From Gammaproteobacteria bacterium HGW-Gammaproteobacteria-13 (GTDB lineage Bacteria; Pseudomonadota; Gammaproteobacteria; Pseudomonadales; Pseudomonadaceae): a stretch of DNA of 64,000 bases. The position numbers and the translations under genes are program-made. The number at the start of each line of letters is the position of its first letter. Position 1 is the stretch's first letter. This document shows, piece by piece, positions 1-8,668 of this stretch. The notes under the pieces are model-generated. The model was not told the DNA's origin, did no database searches, and saw only the letters and a list, made by a program, of their open reading frames with translations. Where the stretch lies: NCBI GenBank assembly GCA_002840155.1, contig PGZH01000008.1, positions 310,001 to 374,000 on the forward strand. Direction: 5' to 3'.

Positions 1-1
1 C

Positions 2-331
2 TATACCCCGCTTCCAGGCCAGACGCTCAAAGAGCTCTACCTGCTGGATCCCGAAAGCTTCATCGCACGTCTTCCCGCTCTCTGTGACTTTATCCGTGAA
101 CTTCACAGAAAAGGCATTTACTTCCGCTCACTCCACCTGGGCAACATCGTACTTACCCCACAAAACACCTTGGGGCTTATTGATGTTGCCGACCTGGCAT
201 TTCACCGTCGGGCTCTTTCAAGAGCCAAGGCGGCCCGCAACCTCAAGCACTTCGCCCGACTGCTGCGGCAAATGGACATTGCCGGGCGTTTTCCAATGGC
301 CGAATTGTCGGCAGCAGTTTTAGCCGACTAA
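2..331 (+). CDS. LPS kinase-like protein (3' end only)
   Basis: This is the C-terminal 109 residues of a protein that begins before the window. The reading frame is open from base 2 to a TAA at 329-331. It contains an LHLGNIVL block and, about 20 residues later, LIDVADL. These look like the catalytic-loop (H-x-x-N type) and metal-binding (DxxD/DFG-like) segments of the small bacterial kinase-fold proteins that modify LPS core (InaA/WaaP-like, often annotated as toluene tolerance proteins). The tail after them is basic and helical, as usual in this family. It converges with the glycosyltransferase gene on the other strand, and the two stop codons overlap. The substrate cannot be told from this fragment; a role in LPS core phosphorylation is inferred from the motifs and from the LPS genes alongside. 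Confidence 0.7.
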   Translation, partial: YTPLPGQTLKELYLLDPESFIARLPALCDFIRELHRKGIYFRSLHLGNIVLTPQNTLGLIDVADLAFHRRALSRAKAARNLKHFARLLRQMDIAGRFPMAELSAAVLAD

Positions 332-1425
332 CGGGCAAGCAAGTGCTGGTAAAAAGCCTCGAATCGCACCCAAACGCCTTCGGCATCCATACCAGCACGC
401 TGCACATTAGCCAGGGAGTCAAGGTCTTCCACCAGCACAGTATTGAGCGCATCCCGCCACACCTCAGTAGCTGACAGTAAAAGCCCTGTAGCGCCATTGA
501 GCTGCTCACGAAAGACCGCTAAATCGCTCGCCAAAACCGGCACGCCTGCAATTACTGCCTCAGGCAAGACCAACCCCAGCCCCTCCTGCTCAGAGGGTAT
601 GCATATCAGATCAAATGCAGAGTAAAGTCGCGGCGCTTCAACATGATGACCAATCAAATGAACTTGGTTGTGCACGCCCAACTCTTCAGCAAGAGCTGAC
701 AAATGCTGGCGCTCAACACCCTCACCGACAATCACAAGACGATCCTCGGGATTGTTCAGGAGCCAACCCGCTATAGCGGTCACCAGCAGACTAAAACCCT
801 TCTCTGGCACTAAACGCCCCACTGCGCCAATAGTTCGCCCACCGCCTGCCGGAATCCCAAGGGCACGCAGTGCAGTCTCTCTCTCCAATAACGAGGCTCG
901 AAACGCAGCAGGTTCAATCGCCACACGCCCGCTCAACACCTTAAGCCCGGTCTGCTCTTCAAGCTCAGCGGCCAATGTGGCCGAAACTGCAACCAGATCC
1001 AGACGTCCCGAAGGAAAACCTCTCAAAAGCGCAATATGTGCCGCTTTTAGCCGTTTAGAACCATGAAACAGCACCACAATTCGGGTAGCGGTGAACTTTA
1101 ACAACAAGGGGAGAATAAACTCCGCCACACCGATACCGTCGACAAGTACCAAGCGGGGCGGTTGCTGCACTAAGCGCTTGGCCAATCGCCGTCGATCCAG
1201 CACACGCTGCAGCGCCCCTAGTAGCCCTGCACCTTTGATTCGTGCCGAGGAAAGGTCGAGTGAGGTGACGCGCCCAACGTCAGACAGCGGCTCAGCATTG
1301 CCTGACTGCAATAGCAGCGTTTCTATAGCTTCACCAGGTTTACACAACTGGAGAATCTGCCGATGCACCTTATGCACGGAGACGAAGGCTGCACCACCGC
1401 TCCACATAACGTTCAGAACGCTCAC
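328..1425 (-). CDS. Glycosyltransferase family 4 protein
   Basis: A GT-B fold glycosyltransferase of about 365 residues. The C-terminal half carries the nucleotide-sugar binding region: VGRLVPEKGF, then VIVGEGVER, then EGLGLVLPE, which fits the E-x7-E signature of GT4 retaining enzymes. I chose the GTG at 1425 because an AAGGAG lies five bases upstream; a GTG at 1431 would overlap that ribosome binding site. It probably adds a sugar to LPS core or O-antigen at the cytoplasmic face of the inner membrane, given its position at the distal end of the LPS core gene run. Base composition looks more AT-rich than in the genes after 4.7 kb, suggesting a strain-variable gene. Donor and acceptor sugars are unknown. 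Confidence 0.85.
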   Translation of the reverse strand: MSVLNVMWSGGAAFVSVHKVHRQILQLCKPGEAIETLLLQSGNAEPLSDVGRVTSLDLSSARIKGAGLLGALQRVLDRRRLAKRLVQQPPRLVLVDGIGVAEFILPLLLKFTATRIVVLFHGSKRLKAAHIALLRGFPSGRLDLVAVSATLAAELEEQTGLKVLSGRVAIEPAAFRASLLERETALRALGIPAGGGRTIGAVGRLVPEKGFSLLVTAIAGWLLNNPEDRLVIVGEGVERQHLSALAEELGVHNQVHLIGHHVEAPRLYSAFDLICIPSEQEGLGLVLPEAVIAGVPVLASDLAVFREQLNGATGLLLSATEVWRDALNTVLVEDLDSLANVQRAGMDAEGVWVRFEAFYQHLLAR

Positions 1426-1454
1426 GATCACTCCTTAATTGGACCGGCAGGCCC

Positions 1455-2417
1455 TCAGATCAACTTCCACCTGGCCAGCGGACGAAGAAACCATGGCAAA
1501 CGGCTGTGAACGCGCAATGAAGGGCGCATGGCCTCAGCGATTGCATGCCCGAGTGCAGCAAAGCTGTAACGCTGCTCCACCAGCACTCTACCTGCCTCTG
1601 CAATCGCCTGTGCTTTTTCCGGGTCGGCACGCAACATACGGAGCTTCTCGCGGAGCTCAGGAATATCGCGGTAAAGCACAAGGTTCTTCATATCAACAAA
1701 ACCCAGTGCAGTATTCTCTTCAGCGCCCTGGTCATAGGCGAGCAATACGCAACCCACGGCCATCGCCTCAAAATTCTTGATCATGTATTCACCCATCCCG
1801 ACATCAGCGCTCACAAAGAAGCGGATACGGTTGAGTGTGTCGTTATATTCCTGGCCGGATCGCGTCTTGGTTACCAACAGGTTTTCGACAGACGCCAATT
1901 CATCCAATAACGCCTTACGCCCGCTATACGCCACGCTCTTGGTGCTACCGATAAATGCCAACTCGATATCACGCGCCAGCTCTTGATAGGTCATCAGGCC
2001 CTGGTCGTAACCTTTAGGCACGAAAACCGCATCGAAGCCCTCAGCACTCAGGCGCTGGCTGACTTGAGCACCAGAACTGATGATTCGCACCCAGGGCATA
2101 CGCCGGTAGTGGGCGCTGAACTTCCCTGTGTACTTACACGGAATATAGTTCTGATAAGCGTCATGCTCGAGAATCACTACGTTGGGCAGCGTGCGAATAA
2201 AGCGCCATTGGCGCATCTCTTTCTTGAAACGCAGGAAAAAAAGAACCCTGTCGTAGCGCGACAGATCAACGTGTTCGCGGAAATAGCGCTTCAGATTGGC
2301 CTGTTCATCGCTACTCAGCCAGCGAATGTCGCAACTGTCGCATGACGCAGCAATACCCTCGTACAGCCTGTCCAATATTGCACGCTGCTCGGCCTGGACC
2401 AGAAAAAGCACGTTCAC
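1455..2417 (-). CDS. Glycosyltransferase (Glyco_trans_1_2 / CgeB-like)
   Basis: A protein of about 320 residues with a weakly conserved N-terminal half and a C-terminal segment typical of the Glyco_trans_1_2 family: YMIKNFEAMAVGCVLLAYD, followed by a helical tail with DPEKAQAIAEAGR. Such proteins are GT-B glycosyltransferases of cell-surface polysaccharides. The GTG at 2417 has GAGG seven bases upstream and is preferred over the GTG at 2423, which would be one base from the same site. It lies 29 bases upstream of the GT4 gene in the same direction, so the two are probably cotranscribed. The 121 bases before it could hold its own promoter. The sugar is unknown; a core or surface glycan role is inferred from context. 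Confidence 0.75.
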   Translation of the reverse strand: MNVLFLVQAEQRAILDRLYEGIAASCDSCDIRWLSSDEQANLKRYFREHVDLSRYDRVLFFLRFKKEMRQWRFIRTLPNVVILEHDAYQNYIPCKYTGKFSAHYRRMPWVRIISSGAQVSQRLSAEGFDAVFVPKGYDQGLMTYQELARDIELAFIGSTKSVAYSGRKALLDELASVENLLVTKTRSGQEYNDTLNRIRFFVSADVGMGEYMIKNFEAMAVGCVLLAYDQGAEENTALGFVDMKNLVLYRDIPELREKLRMLRADPEKAQAIAEAGRVLVEQRYSFAALGHAIAEAMRPSLRVHSRLPWFLRPLARWKLI

Positions 2418-2538
2418 TGACACACCTCGAAAACAGTACTAAGAATCGCCTACGAGAACAGCGCAATAGCTGTCCAAAAGCATCCATACAGAAGAGATAC
2501 TGCTCATTGGGTAGAAGCAGAGCCTGTCGCTGAATCAG

Positions 2539-3579
2539 CTAGAGCGTTCCCTCAGGTATCTGCAACAACTCGGCCAAACGCTGTTTATGCCGGCTGCTGA
2601 GCACTTTACTCCAGGGCTGATTGCTCAGCGCCTCACCTTTGGCTACGGCTTTTCGCCGCAACTCCTCTGCGTATCCGCAACCACAGGCTTCAGCATAAGG
2701 ATCGGCGCGCATCACAGCTGCGTAATAGGCCAGCTTGGCGAGCGAACGGGTTTTGGCGGGGAGAAATAAACTTCTCACTCGATAGTCAAGACGCTGCCAC
2801 CAGGCAGGCCTGGGTTTACAGGTCGGGACCTCGCGCACCGCTTGCACGGCCTGCACAGAGAATGCATCACCATAGCGCTGAAAAAACACAGCGATCATGT
2901 GGCGCCAGTAGTTCTTACCCGAGAAGTAATGCATGACAACACCGTGCGCTTGTGCCGGACGGCCCAAATGCCTGGCAGCAATGCCCATGGCAAACTGCTC
3001 GATAACGTGGATTTTGGGAACCATCGGATGCAATACATCAATCAAGGTCAGGGTCTCATCCATCAGGTGTGACGCTTCGCCCTGGAAGCCCAGTACGCCC
3101 GAATTAATCAACAACATCTGCTGATCGACACCGTGATGCTCTGCCAGGTAAGGCGCGAGGACGTCATACATCACATCGCCCTTGTACTCTTTCCAGATAC
3201 CTTCAATTTCGTCGACAAGCCAGGGTGAGTCCGCGAGACGCTCAAACAGCTTGACCGGAGAAGCCAGAAAGAAGGTATCCGTATCAATGAATATGCTTTG
3301 ATCGGCGTACGCCAACGCATCGCGAATAGCAGCAGCCTTACGCCGATGCAGATAAGCCGCTGGCCCCGTCCAACAGGCCAAGGTTGCCGAATCGAGCGCG
3401 ATCAGATCGACTGGCCAGCCGCTGAACTGTGCCGGCTCATCGGTGTAAAGCAGAATTCGTGGGCACTCACCGCGCGCGTGATACAACGCAGAAAGGATGC
3501 TGTACTTGGCCTCCCGGTGATACTCGGGTTTACCCCCATACACCAGGTAAACAAGCTGCCTTGGTTCACGACTGATCAT
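2539..3579 (-). CDS. GT-A type glycosyltransferase-like protein, unassigned
   Basis: A protein of 346 residues that starts with a beta strand and a GGKPEYHREAKYSILSA segment. Near residue 100 it has SIFIDTDTFFL, a D-x-D motif after a hydrophobic strand, as in metal-dependent GT-A glycosyltransferases. I recognise no closer family. The C-terminal third is rich in arginine and lysine and includes a CGCGYAEELRR segment. The ATG at 3579 overlaps the TGA of wapH (TGATG) and has GAGG seven bases upstream, so translation is probably coupled to wapH. Its position in the LPS core operon suggests a glycosyl or similar transfer onto core sugar, but the sequence alone does not prove activity. Confidence 0.65.
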   Translation of the reverse strand: MISREPRQLVYLVYGGKPEYHREAKYSILSALYHARGECPRILLYTDEPAQFSGWPVDLIALDSATLACWTGPAAYLHRRKAAAIRDALAYADQSIFIDTDTFFLASPVKLFERLADSPWLVDEIEGIWKEYKGDVMYDVLAPYLAEHHGVDQQMLLINSGVLGFQGEASHLMDETLTLIDVLHPMVPKIHVIEQFAMGIAARHLGRPAQAHGVVMHYFSGKNYWRHMIAVFFQRYGDAFSVQAVQAVREVPTCKPRPAWWQRLDYRVRSLFLPAKTRSLAKLAYYAAVMRADPYAEACGCGYAEELRRKAVAKGEALSNQPWSKVLSSRHKQRLAELLQIPEGTL

Positions 3580-4709
3580 CACTCTGCCTCCTGCACGATG
3601 CGACTCACGCCAGGTAATGACCAGAAACGGCTGCGGGCGACCTCATCCGTAAAACCAGCCTGCACACGCCCAGTGCCTAGTGAGCCAAGCCTGCCGACTG
3701 CTGCAGCCCGCAATCGAGCGGCAAGCACAGCGTGATCCCCCAATGCGAACAGCGCACCAGAGTCACCGATAACTTCAGGCGCCCCGCCACAATCCGTAGC
3801 CAGAACCTGCACATCGGCCGCCATAGCCTCCAGCAACACCATTCCGAATGGCTCGTGATCTGAGGCCAGAGCAAATACATCAAAAGCCTTGAAGTAGTTG
3901 CGACCATCGGCGACTTGACCGAGAAAGCGCACCGATGCGCCCACACCCAACTCGCTTACAAGCGCTTTTAACGGCGCCTCAAGCCGACCACTACCCATAA
4001 TCGCCAGCAGGCTACCTTCTGGCAGCTGCGGCAATGCCTCGGCAAAACCGCGGATCAGGGTTGCCTGATCCTTGTCCGGGTGCAGGCGCCCGACATTACC
4101 GACCACCCAGGCATCTTGCGGCAAGCCCAGATGCTCACGCGCCGCCTCGCGAGAAACCTGCGCAGACTGAACAGCGTGAAGGTCAATACGGTTGTACAGC
4201 GTCTCGATACGTTCGGGCGCCCAGTTCGGCAAGCAGGCACGCATATCATCACGCACAGCATTGGAGACACCGAGCAATGCCAGGCGCTTACGAAAGAGGT
4301 TGGCGAACAGCTGACGTGTACGCCGCTTGTAGTCGCCGAACGCATGGTGCACGCCGATCACCGGTAAATTGCTGCCCAGCAGGGCGACGTAGATCGGTTT
4401 GAAACGATGGGCGATGCAGAATTTGAAGTCGCGCGAGGCGGCGATGCGCTTGAGATCGCGGATCGCCTTGAGCTTGAGGCCACGCACTTGCCGACTGGAA
4501 TAGTCGAGAAAAATCACCTCATCAGAAGCCGAGCCTTGCTCGACTTCCGCACTCGGCTTGCCGGTCAGATAGACCGTACACACTTTGTAAGACGTACCGA
4601 CAAATAGCGCAGCGTATTGCCGCGCGCAATCGAGGAAGGGGCCGTCATAACCGTGGCAGAACTGCAAAACCCACGGCTGACCAGCCCCAGCGACCTCAGA
4701 CATTGTCAT
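3579..4709 (-). CDS. wapH: LPS core glycosyltransferase WapH-like (GT4)
   Basis: A GT4 glycosyltransferase of 376 residues that matches my memory of P. aeruginosa WapH in length and in position next to the carbamoyltransferase. Visible GT-B features are the GNVGRLHPDKDQATL segment near residue 190, IMGSGRLEAPL, and EPFGMVLLE, the E-x7-E signature of retaining GT4 enzymes, near residue 275. The product acts on LPS outer or inner core at the cytoplasmic face of the inner membrane. The start overlaps the carbamoyltransferase stop codon (ATG ACA ATG around the TGA at 4696-4698); a second ATG at 4703 is also possible. It forms part of the LPS operon through overlaps at both ends. Confidence 0.8.
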   Translation of the reverse strand: MTMSEVAGAGQPWVLQFCHGYDGPFLDCARQYAALFVGTSYKVCTVYLTGKPSAEVEQGSASDEVIFLDYSSRQVRGLKLKAIRDLKRIAASRDFKFCIAHRFKPIYVALLGSNLPVIGVHHAFGDYKRRTRQLFANLFRKRLALLGVSNAVRDDMRACLPNWAPERIETLYNRIDLHAVQSAQVSREAAREHLGLPQDAWVVGNVGRLHPDKDQATLIRGFAEALPQLPEGSLLAIMGSGRLEAPLKALVSELGVGASVRFLGQVADGRNYFKAFDVFALASDHEPFGMVLLEAMAADVQVLATDCGGAPEVIGDSGALFALGDHAVLAARLRAAAVGRLGSLGTGRVQAGFTDEVARSRFWSLPGVSRIVQEAE

Positions 4710-6450
4710 ACCAATCCTTGCCGTCCTTGACCACGAGGATGTCTTCCATGATCAGGTACTGCAGGTCGGAACCGTAGAACATGTTCAGCGCATCGGTGGG
4801 CGAGCAGATCATCGGTTCGCCGCGGCGGTTGAGCGAGGTGTTCAGCGACACGCCGTTGCCGGTGAGCTTTTCCAGCTCCAGCATCATGTCGTAGTAGCGC
4901 GGGTTGTATTCGCGCTTGAGCACCTGGGCCCGCGAGGTGCCGTCTTCGTGCACCACTTCGCCGACGCGAGTCTTCCACTCTTCGTTGACTTCGAAGGTGA
5001 AGGTCATAAACGGACTCGGATGGTCGACCTTGAGCATCTGCGGGCCGACGGTGTCGAGCATCGACGGGCAGAACGGCCTCCAGCGCTCGCGGAATTTGAT
5101 CTGCTCGTTAATCCGGTCAGCCACGCCCGCCACGCTCGGGCAGCCGATGATCGAGCGACCACCGAGGGCGCGCGGGCCGAACTCCATGCGGCCCTGGAAC
5201 CAGGCCACCGGGTTGGCATCGACCATGATCTTGGCGATGCGCTGCGGCATGTTGTCGATCTGTTTGAACACTGGCTTGCTCGGGTGACGAGCACAGGCGG
5301 CGATCACATCTTCGTTGGAATAAGACGGGCCGAGGTAAACGTGCTCCATCTTCTCCACCGGCACGCCGCGCTGGTGCGAGACGTAGGCAGCAGCGCCAAC
5401 TGCAGTACCGGCGTCGCCGGAAGCCGGCTGCACGAACAGCTCTTTGACGTCGTCGCGAGCGATGATCTTCTGGTTCAGCTTGACGTTCAGCGCGCAGCCG
5501 CCGGCGAAAGCGATCTTTCCCGTTTCACGAATGATGTCGCCGAGATAATGCTCCATCATCTGCAGCGCCAGCTTCTCGAACAGCGCCTGCATGCTGGCGG
5601 CGTAGTGGATGTAAGGGTCATCGGCGATATCGCCCTGACGCTTCGGCCCCAGCCACTCGATCAGCTCCTTGGAGAAGTAGAAACCCTTGCCGTTCTCTTT
5701 ATAGCGACGCAGGCCGATAACGTTGGCGTACTCAGTATTGATCACCAGCTCGCCATTCTCGAACTTGGCCAAGCGGGAGAAATCGTATTTGCTGGCATCG
5801 CCATAGGGCGCCATGCCCATCACCTTGAACTCGCCGTCGAGCATCTCGAAGCCGAGGAATTCGGTGATCGCGCCGTACAGGCCGCCGAGGGAATCCGGGT
5901 CGTAGAATTCCTTGATCTTGTGGATCTTGCCATTCTCGCCGTAGCCGAAGAAGGTGGTGGCGTACTCACCCTTGCCGTCGATGCCGAGAATCGCGGTTTT
6001 CTCGGTGAAGCCCGAGCAATGGTAGGCACTGGCGGCGTGGGCCAGGTGGTGCTCGACCGGCTCGATCTTGATCTTCTTCAGGTCGAAGCCGAGCTGCTGC
6101 AGGCACCACTGGATATGTTTGTAGTAGCGTTTGTAGCGACGGTTACCCATCAGAATCGCGTCGAGGGCGCGGTCCGGCGCGTACCAATAGCGCTTGGCGT
6201 ACTGCCAGCGGGCCTTCTCGAAGATGCTGATCGGAGCAAACGGAATGGCCACCACATCGACGTCAGACGGCTTGATCCCGGCCTGCTCCAGGCAGAACTT
6301 GGCCGATTCGTAGGGCATGCGGTTCTTCGCGTGCTTGTCGCGCACAAAGCGCTCTTCTTCGACGGCCGCGATCAGCTTGCCGTCGATATACAGGGCGGCG
6401 GAGGGGTCATGGCTGAGGGCGCCGGACAGGCCGAGAATGGTCAGTGCCAC
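4696..6450 (-). CDS. Carbamoyltransferase, NodU/CmcH family (LPS core)
   Basis: A 584-residue O-carbamoyltransferase. The N-terminal domain starts with LTILGLSGALSHDPSAAL and contains EHHLAHAASAYHCSGF near residue 130, the conserved metal-binding histidine stretch of the TobZ/NodU/CmcH family. AILGIDGKGEYATTFF and GGLYGAITEFLGF follow. The C-terminal YrdC-like half contains GPRALGGRSI and SLNTSLNRRGEPMICSP. In P. aeruginosa the homologue at this locus is thought to carbamoylate the second heptose of the LPS core, using carbamoyl phosphate and ATP. I chose GTG 6450 because the family begins at that point and GAAGAGG sits just upstream; the open frame continues farther but would overlap the kinase gene. 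It lies 14 bases after the upstream gene's stop. Confidence 0.9.
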   Translation of the reverse strand: MALTILGLSGALSHDPSAALYIDGKLIAAVEEERFVRDKHAKNRMPYESAKFCLEQAGIKPSDVDVVAIPFAPISIFEKARWQYAKRYWYAPDRALDAILMGNRRYKRYYKHIQWCLQQLGFDLKKIKIEPVEHHLAHAASAYHCSGFTEKTAILGIDGKGEYATTFFGYGENGKIHKIKEFYDPDSLGGLYGAITEFLGFEMLDGEFKVMGMAPYGDASKYDFSRLAKFENGELVINTEYANVIGLRRYKENGKGFYFSKELIEWLGPKRQGDIADDPYIHYAASMQALFEKLALQMMEHYLGDIIRETGKIAFAGGCALNVKLNQKIIARDDVKELFVQPASGDAGTAVGAAAYVSHQRGVPVEKMEHVYLGPSYSNEDVIAACARHPSKPVFKQIDNMPQRIAKIMVDANPVAWFQGRMEFGPRALGGRSIIGCPSVAGVADRINEQIKFRERWRPFCPSMLDTVGPQMLKVDHPSPFMTFTFEVNEEWKTRVGEVVHEDGTSRAQVLKREYNPRYYDMMLELEKLTGNGVSLNTSLNRRGEPMICSPTDALNMFYGSDLQYLIMEDILVVKDGKDWYDNV

Positions 6451-6464
6451 TGGTTTTGCCTCTT

Positions 6465-7925
6465 CTAGTCTGCTGAGCCGACGGCGGGCGTCAGCGGTAT
6501 ACGTTGGTTGAGCAACTGGTGCAGCGCCGAATCGGCGGGCCAGTTGCGCAGGAAACGGGCGCGGTCGCGGGCATAAGCCCTGGCGAAACTGCGCGCACTG
6601 CGGTGTTGCTGCATGGCGTCGAGGTCGATCAACGACCAACGACCCAGGCGTTCATCCCAAAACAGGTTGTGCCCCTTGAAATCACCGTGGCTGATGCGTT
6701 CACGCAGCAAGGCAGCGAACAAGCGATCCAGTGCCAATAGGTCGGTTTCCGGGGGCGATCCATCATGGAACGCCTGAAAACGCGCGATTATATCCTGCCC
6801 GCCGCAGTATTCGGTAATCAGGTAGGCACGCCCGCGTAACCAGCACCAGCGCCGCTCTAGTACGGCCAACGGCTGCGGGGTGGCAATGCCCAGCAGCTGC
6901 AGGCGATTACCCTCGACCCAGCTGTGCCAGGCGCGGCTGGGCCGCCAGAAGCGTTTCAACCAGTGGGCAACGCTCTTCACGTTATAGCGTTTGACCACCA
7001 ACGGCCGGCCTTGCAGCTGCACTTGCGCCACAGTGGCCGCACCACCAGTCTTGTAGATATGGCCCTGCTCGGTAAGCAGGTCCAGGTTATTCAGCAGCGG
7101 TTGCAGTTCAGCCTGGTTGTCCCGGCGCACCACCTGCAGGCCAAACGCACCGACTTTAGCAGCGAATAGGCTGCAATCACGGGCGATCTTGCGCAGATAA
7201 TCGCGCAAACGCCATTTGCGTACCTTTTCCACTTCTTTGAGCAACGCTTCCAGCGGCAACGCATGTTCACCGTTGGCCAGCAGGTAATGCACAAGCAGCT
7301 CTTCGATAAAGGGCGCCAACTCGGCTGGCAGCTGGGCAAAGAACACCCCGAGGTTTTCCAGCACCTTGTCGCGTGACAGCGGCTGGCCGGCCGTTTCGAC
7401 CTGCACACCACCACCGTCGATAACGAAGAGCCGGCCGTTATGCCGCAGCAGATTGTCCAGATGCAGATCGGCCTGCCACAGCCCCTTGGTGTGCATCTGC
7501 GCGATGCTGACCAGCGCATCGGCCAGCACCGCCTGCTGATCGTCACTCAACAGCGGCTGGTTTTCCACAGCGCGCCAGGCATCCCACAGGCTCTCTGCGT
7601 CATCCAAATACTCGAACAGCAGCCAGCCGCCCTCACCCTCACGCAGCCCATCCGCCAACAGTGCCGGCGTGTTCAGCCCCTGCTCGGCCAGCTGCCGCGC
7701 ACCGTCACGCTCGCGCTGAAAGTGTCGCGCAGCCTTATCACCAACCAACAGTTTGGCCAGCACAGGCCGGCCGCGCCATGCGGCCTGGGCGACATAGCGC
7801 TGCCCGGGCAATACGCGCAGCAGTCTTTGCAGAGTCAGTTCAGCCGAGCCGGCTGCATCGGCCAACTCGATGGCCAGCGGCAATTCTGGCGCACGCCCAA
7901 CCTGACGGAGCTCCGCCAAGTTCAT
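6465..7925 (-). CDS. Double-domain LPS kinase-like protein
   Basis: A protein of 486 residues with two kinase-fold units in tandem. The first has ADLHLDNLL near residue 145, followed by FVIDGGGV. The second has ISHGDFKGHNLFW near residue 430, followed by SLIDLDAM, a clear HGD-x4-N catalytic loop plus metal-binding Asp. The first unit has D-L-H-L-D-N in place of the canonical order and may be divergent. P. aeruginosa has a gene of similar size at this position, downstream of waaP-wapP-wapQ. The expected role is phosphorylation of LPS core heptose or a related sugar, but which domain is active cannot be told. The start ATG overlaps the upstream wapQ-like stop by four bases. Confidence 0.8.
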   Translation of the reverse strand: MNLAELRQVGRAPELPLAIELADAAGSAELTLQRLLRVLPGQRYVAQAAWRGRPVLAKLLVGDKAARHFQRERDGARQLAEQGLNTPALLADGLREGEGGWLLFEYLDDAESLWDAWRAVENQPLLSDDQQAVLADALVSIAQMHTKGLWQADLHLDNLLRHNGRLFVIDGGGVQVETAGQPLSRDKVLENLGVFFAQLPAELAPFIEELLVHYLLANGEHALPLEALLKEVEKVRKWRLRDYLRKIARDCSLFAAKVGAFGLQVVRRDNQAELQPLLNNLDLLTEQGHIYKTGGAATVAQVQLQGRPLVVKRYNVKSVAHWLKRFWRPSRAWHSWVEGNRLQLLGIATPQPLAVLERRWCWLRGRAYLITEYCGGQDIIARFQAFHDGSPPETDLLALDRLFAALLRERISHGDFKGHNLFWDERLGRWSLIDLDAMQQHRSARSFARAYARDRARFLRNWPADSALHQLLNQRIPLTPAVGSAD

Positions 7926-8668
7926 CGACGCGCTTCCTTGTTCCGCCGGCGCGCACCGAGACGCTCACTCCAACGGCCAAGATCCGCCGTCTCGCCAAGA
8001 TAGGCCGCCAACAGCACGTCGACCTCCGCCTCACTCCACACACTGGCGCGGCGCAACAACGGTTCCAGATCCTTTACCCGATCGCGCTCACCAAACAGCA
8101 GCGGGCGGGTCTTTTCCAGATCAATCAGCTGTGCCTCGAAGCCTTCAGCGGTCTCGCGCAGGAAAATATGCTTGGGATAAAAGCAGCCATGCATCTGCCC
8201 AGCTTGATGCAGGCGCCGCGCCAGCTCACCACAGGCCTTAAGAATTGCCGCACGGCGCGCCTCTTCGAGCGCCGCCCAGCCAGGTAACCAGGCATCCAGA
8301 TCCTGCCAGCCATCCAGGGCGCGGGTCAGCAGCACCGCACGCCGCTCGCCCGGCAGCTTGCGCTCGGCAAAAAATGCTGCCTGCAACGCAGGAATACCCA
8401 GCGCCGCATAACGTTGAATATTGCGAAACTCGCGGGCAAAGGTGGGCTCGCCGAACGGATGCAGAATGCTGCGGGTCAGGTGATTGCTTTGGCGCTTGAG
8501 GTAAAACGCCGCCTCCCCCAACTCCAGCCGGTACACGCTGCTCCAGCCACCGCGCTCGGTATTAGGCTCATCCACCGCCTCCAACTGCAGCGTCCATAAC
8601 GCCTCGAAGCTGGTCAGCCCATGCCGCTCAAGCAAGGCGCGATCCTGCGCCGCAATAAAGTCGCTCAT
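7922..8668 (-). CDS. wapQ: LPS core kinase WapQ-like
   Basis: A small kinase-fold protein of 248 residues in the InaA/WaaP group. It shows FYLKRQ (a candidate ATP-binding lysine near residue 57), then GQMHGCFYPKHIFL near residue 155 and QLIDLEKTRPL near residue 178. The HG-C-x-x-PKHIF form is the usual InaA-type catalytic loop and lacks the canonical HRD aspartate. P. aeruginosa carries WapQ at this place in the waaP-wapP-wapQ series, and the symbol is given on that basis. It overlaps neighbours by four bases on both sides, consistent with translational coupling. The predicted role is modification of heptose in the inner core; the exact position and whether it is a true kinase are unproven. 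Confidence 0.75.
   Translation of the reverse strand: MSDFIAAQDRALLERHGLTSFEALWTLQLEAVDEPNTERGGWSSVYRLELGEAAFYLKRQSNHLTRSILHPFGEPTFAREFRNIQRYAALGIPALQAAFFAERKLPGERRAVLLTRALDGWQDLDAWLPGWAALEEARRAAILKACGELARRLHQAGQMHGCFYPKHIFLRETAEGFEAQLIDLEKTRPLLFGERDRVKDLEPLLRRASVWSEAEVDVLLAAYLGETADLGRWSERLGARRRNKEARR

Noticed and set aside
4948-6468. 506-codon plus-strand frame over the carbamoyltransferase gene
   Set aside because: It is the mirror of a strongly conserved enzyme on the minus strand; no motifs of its own.
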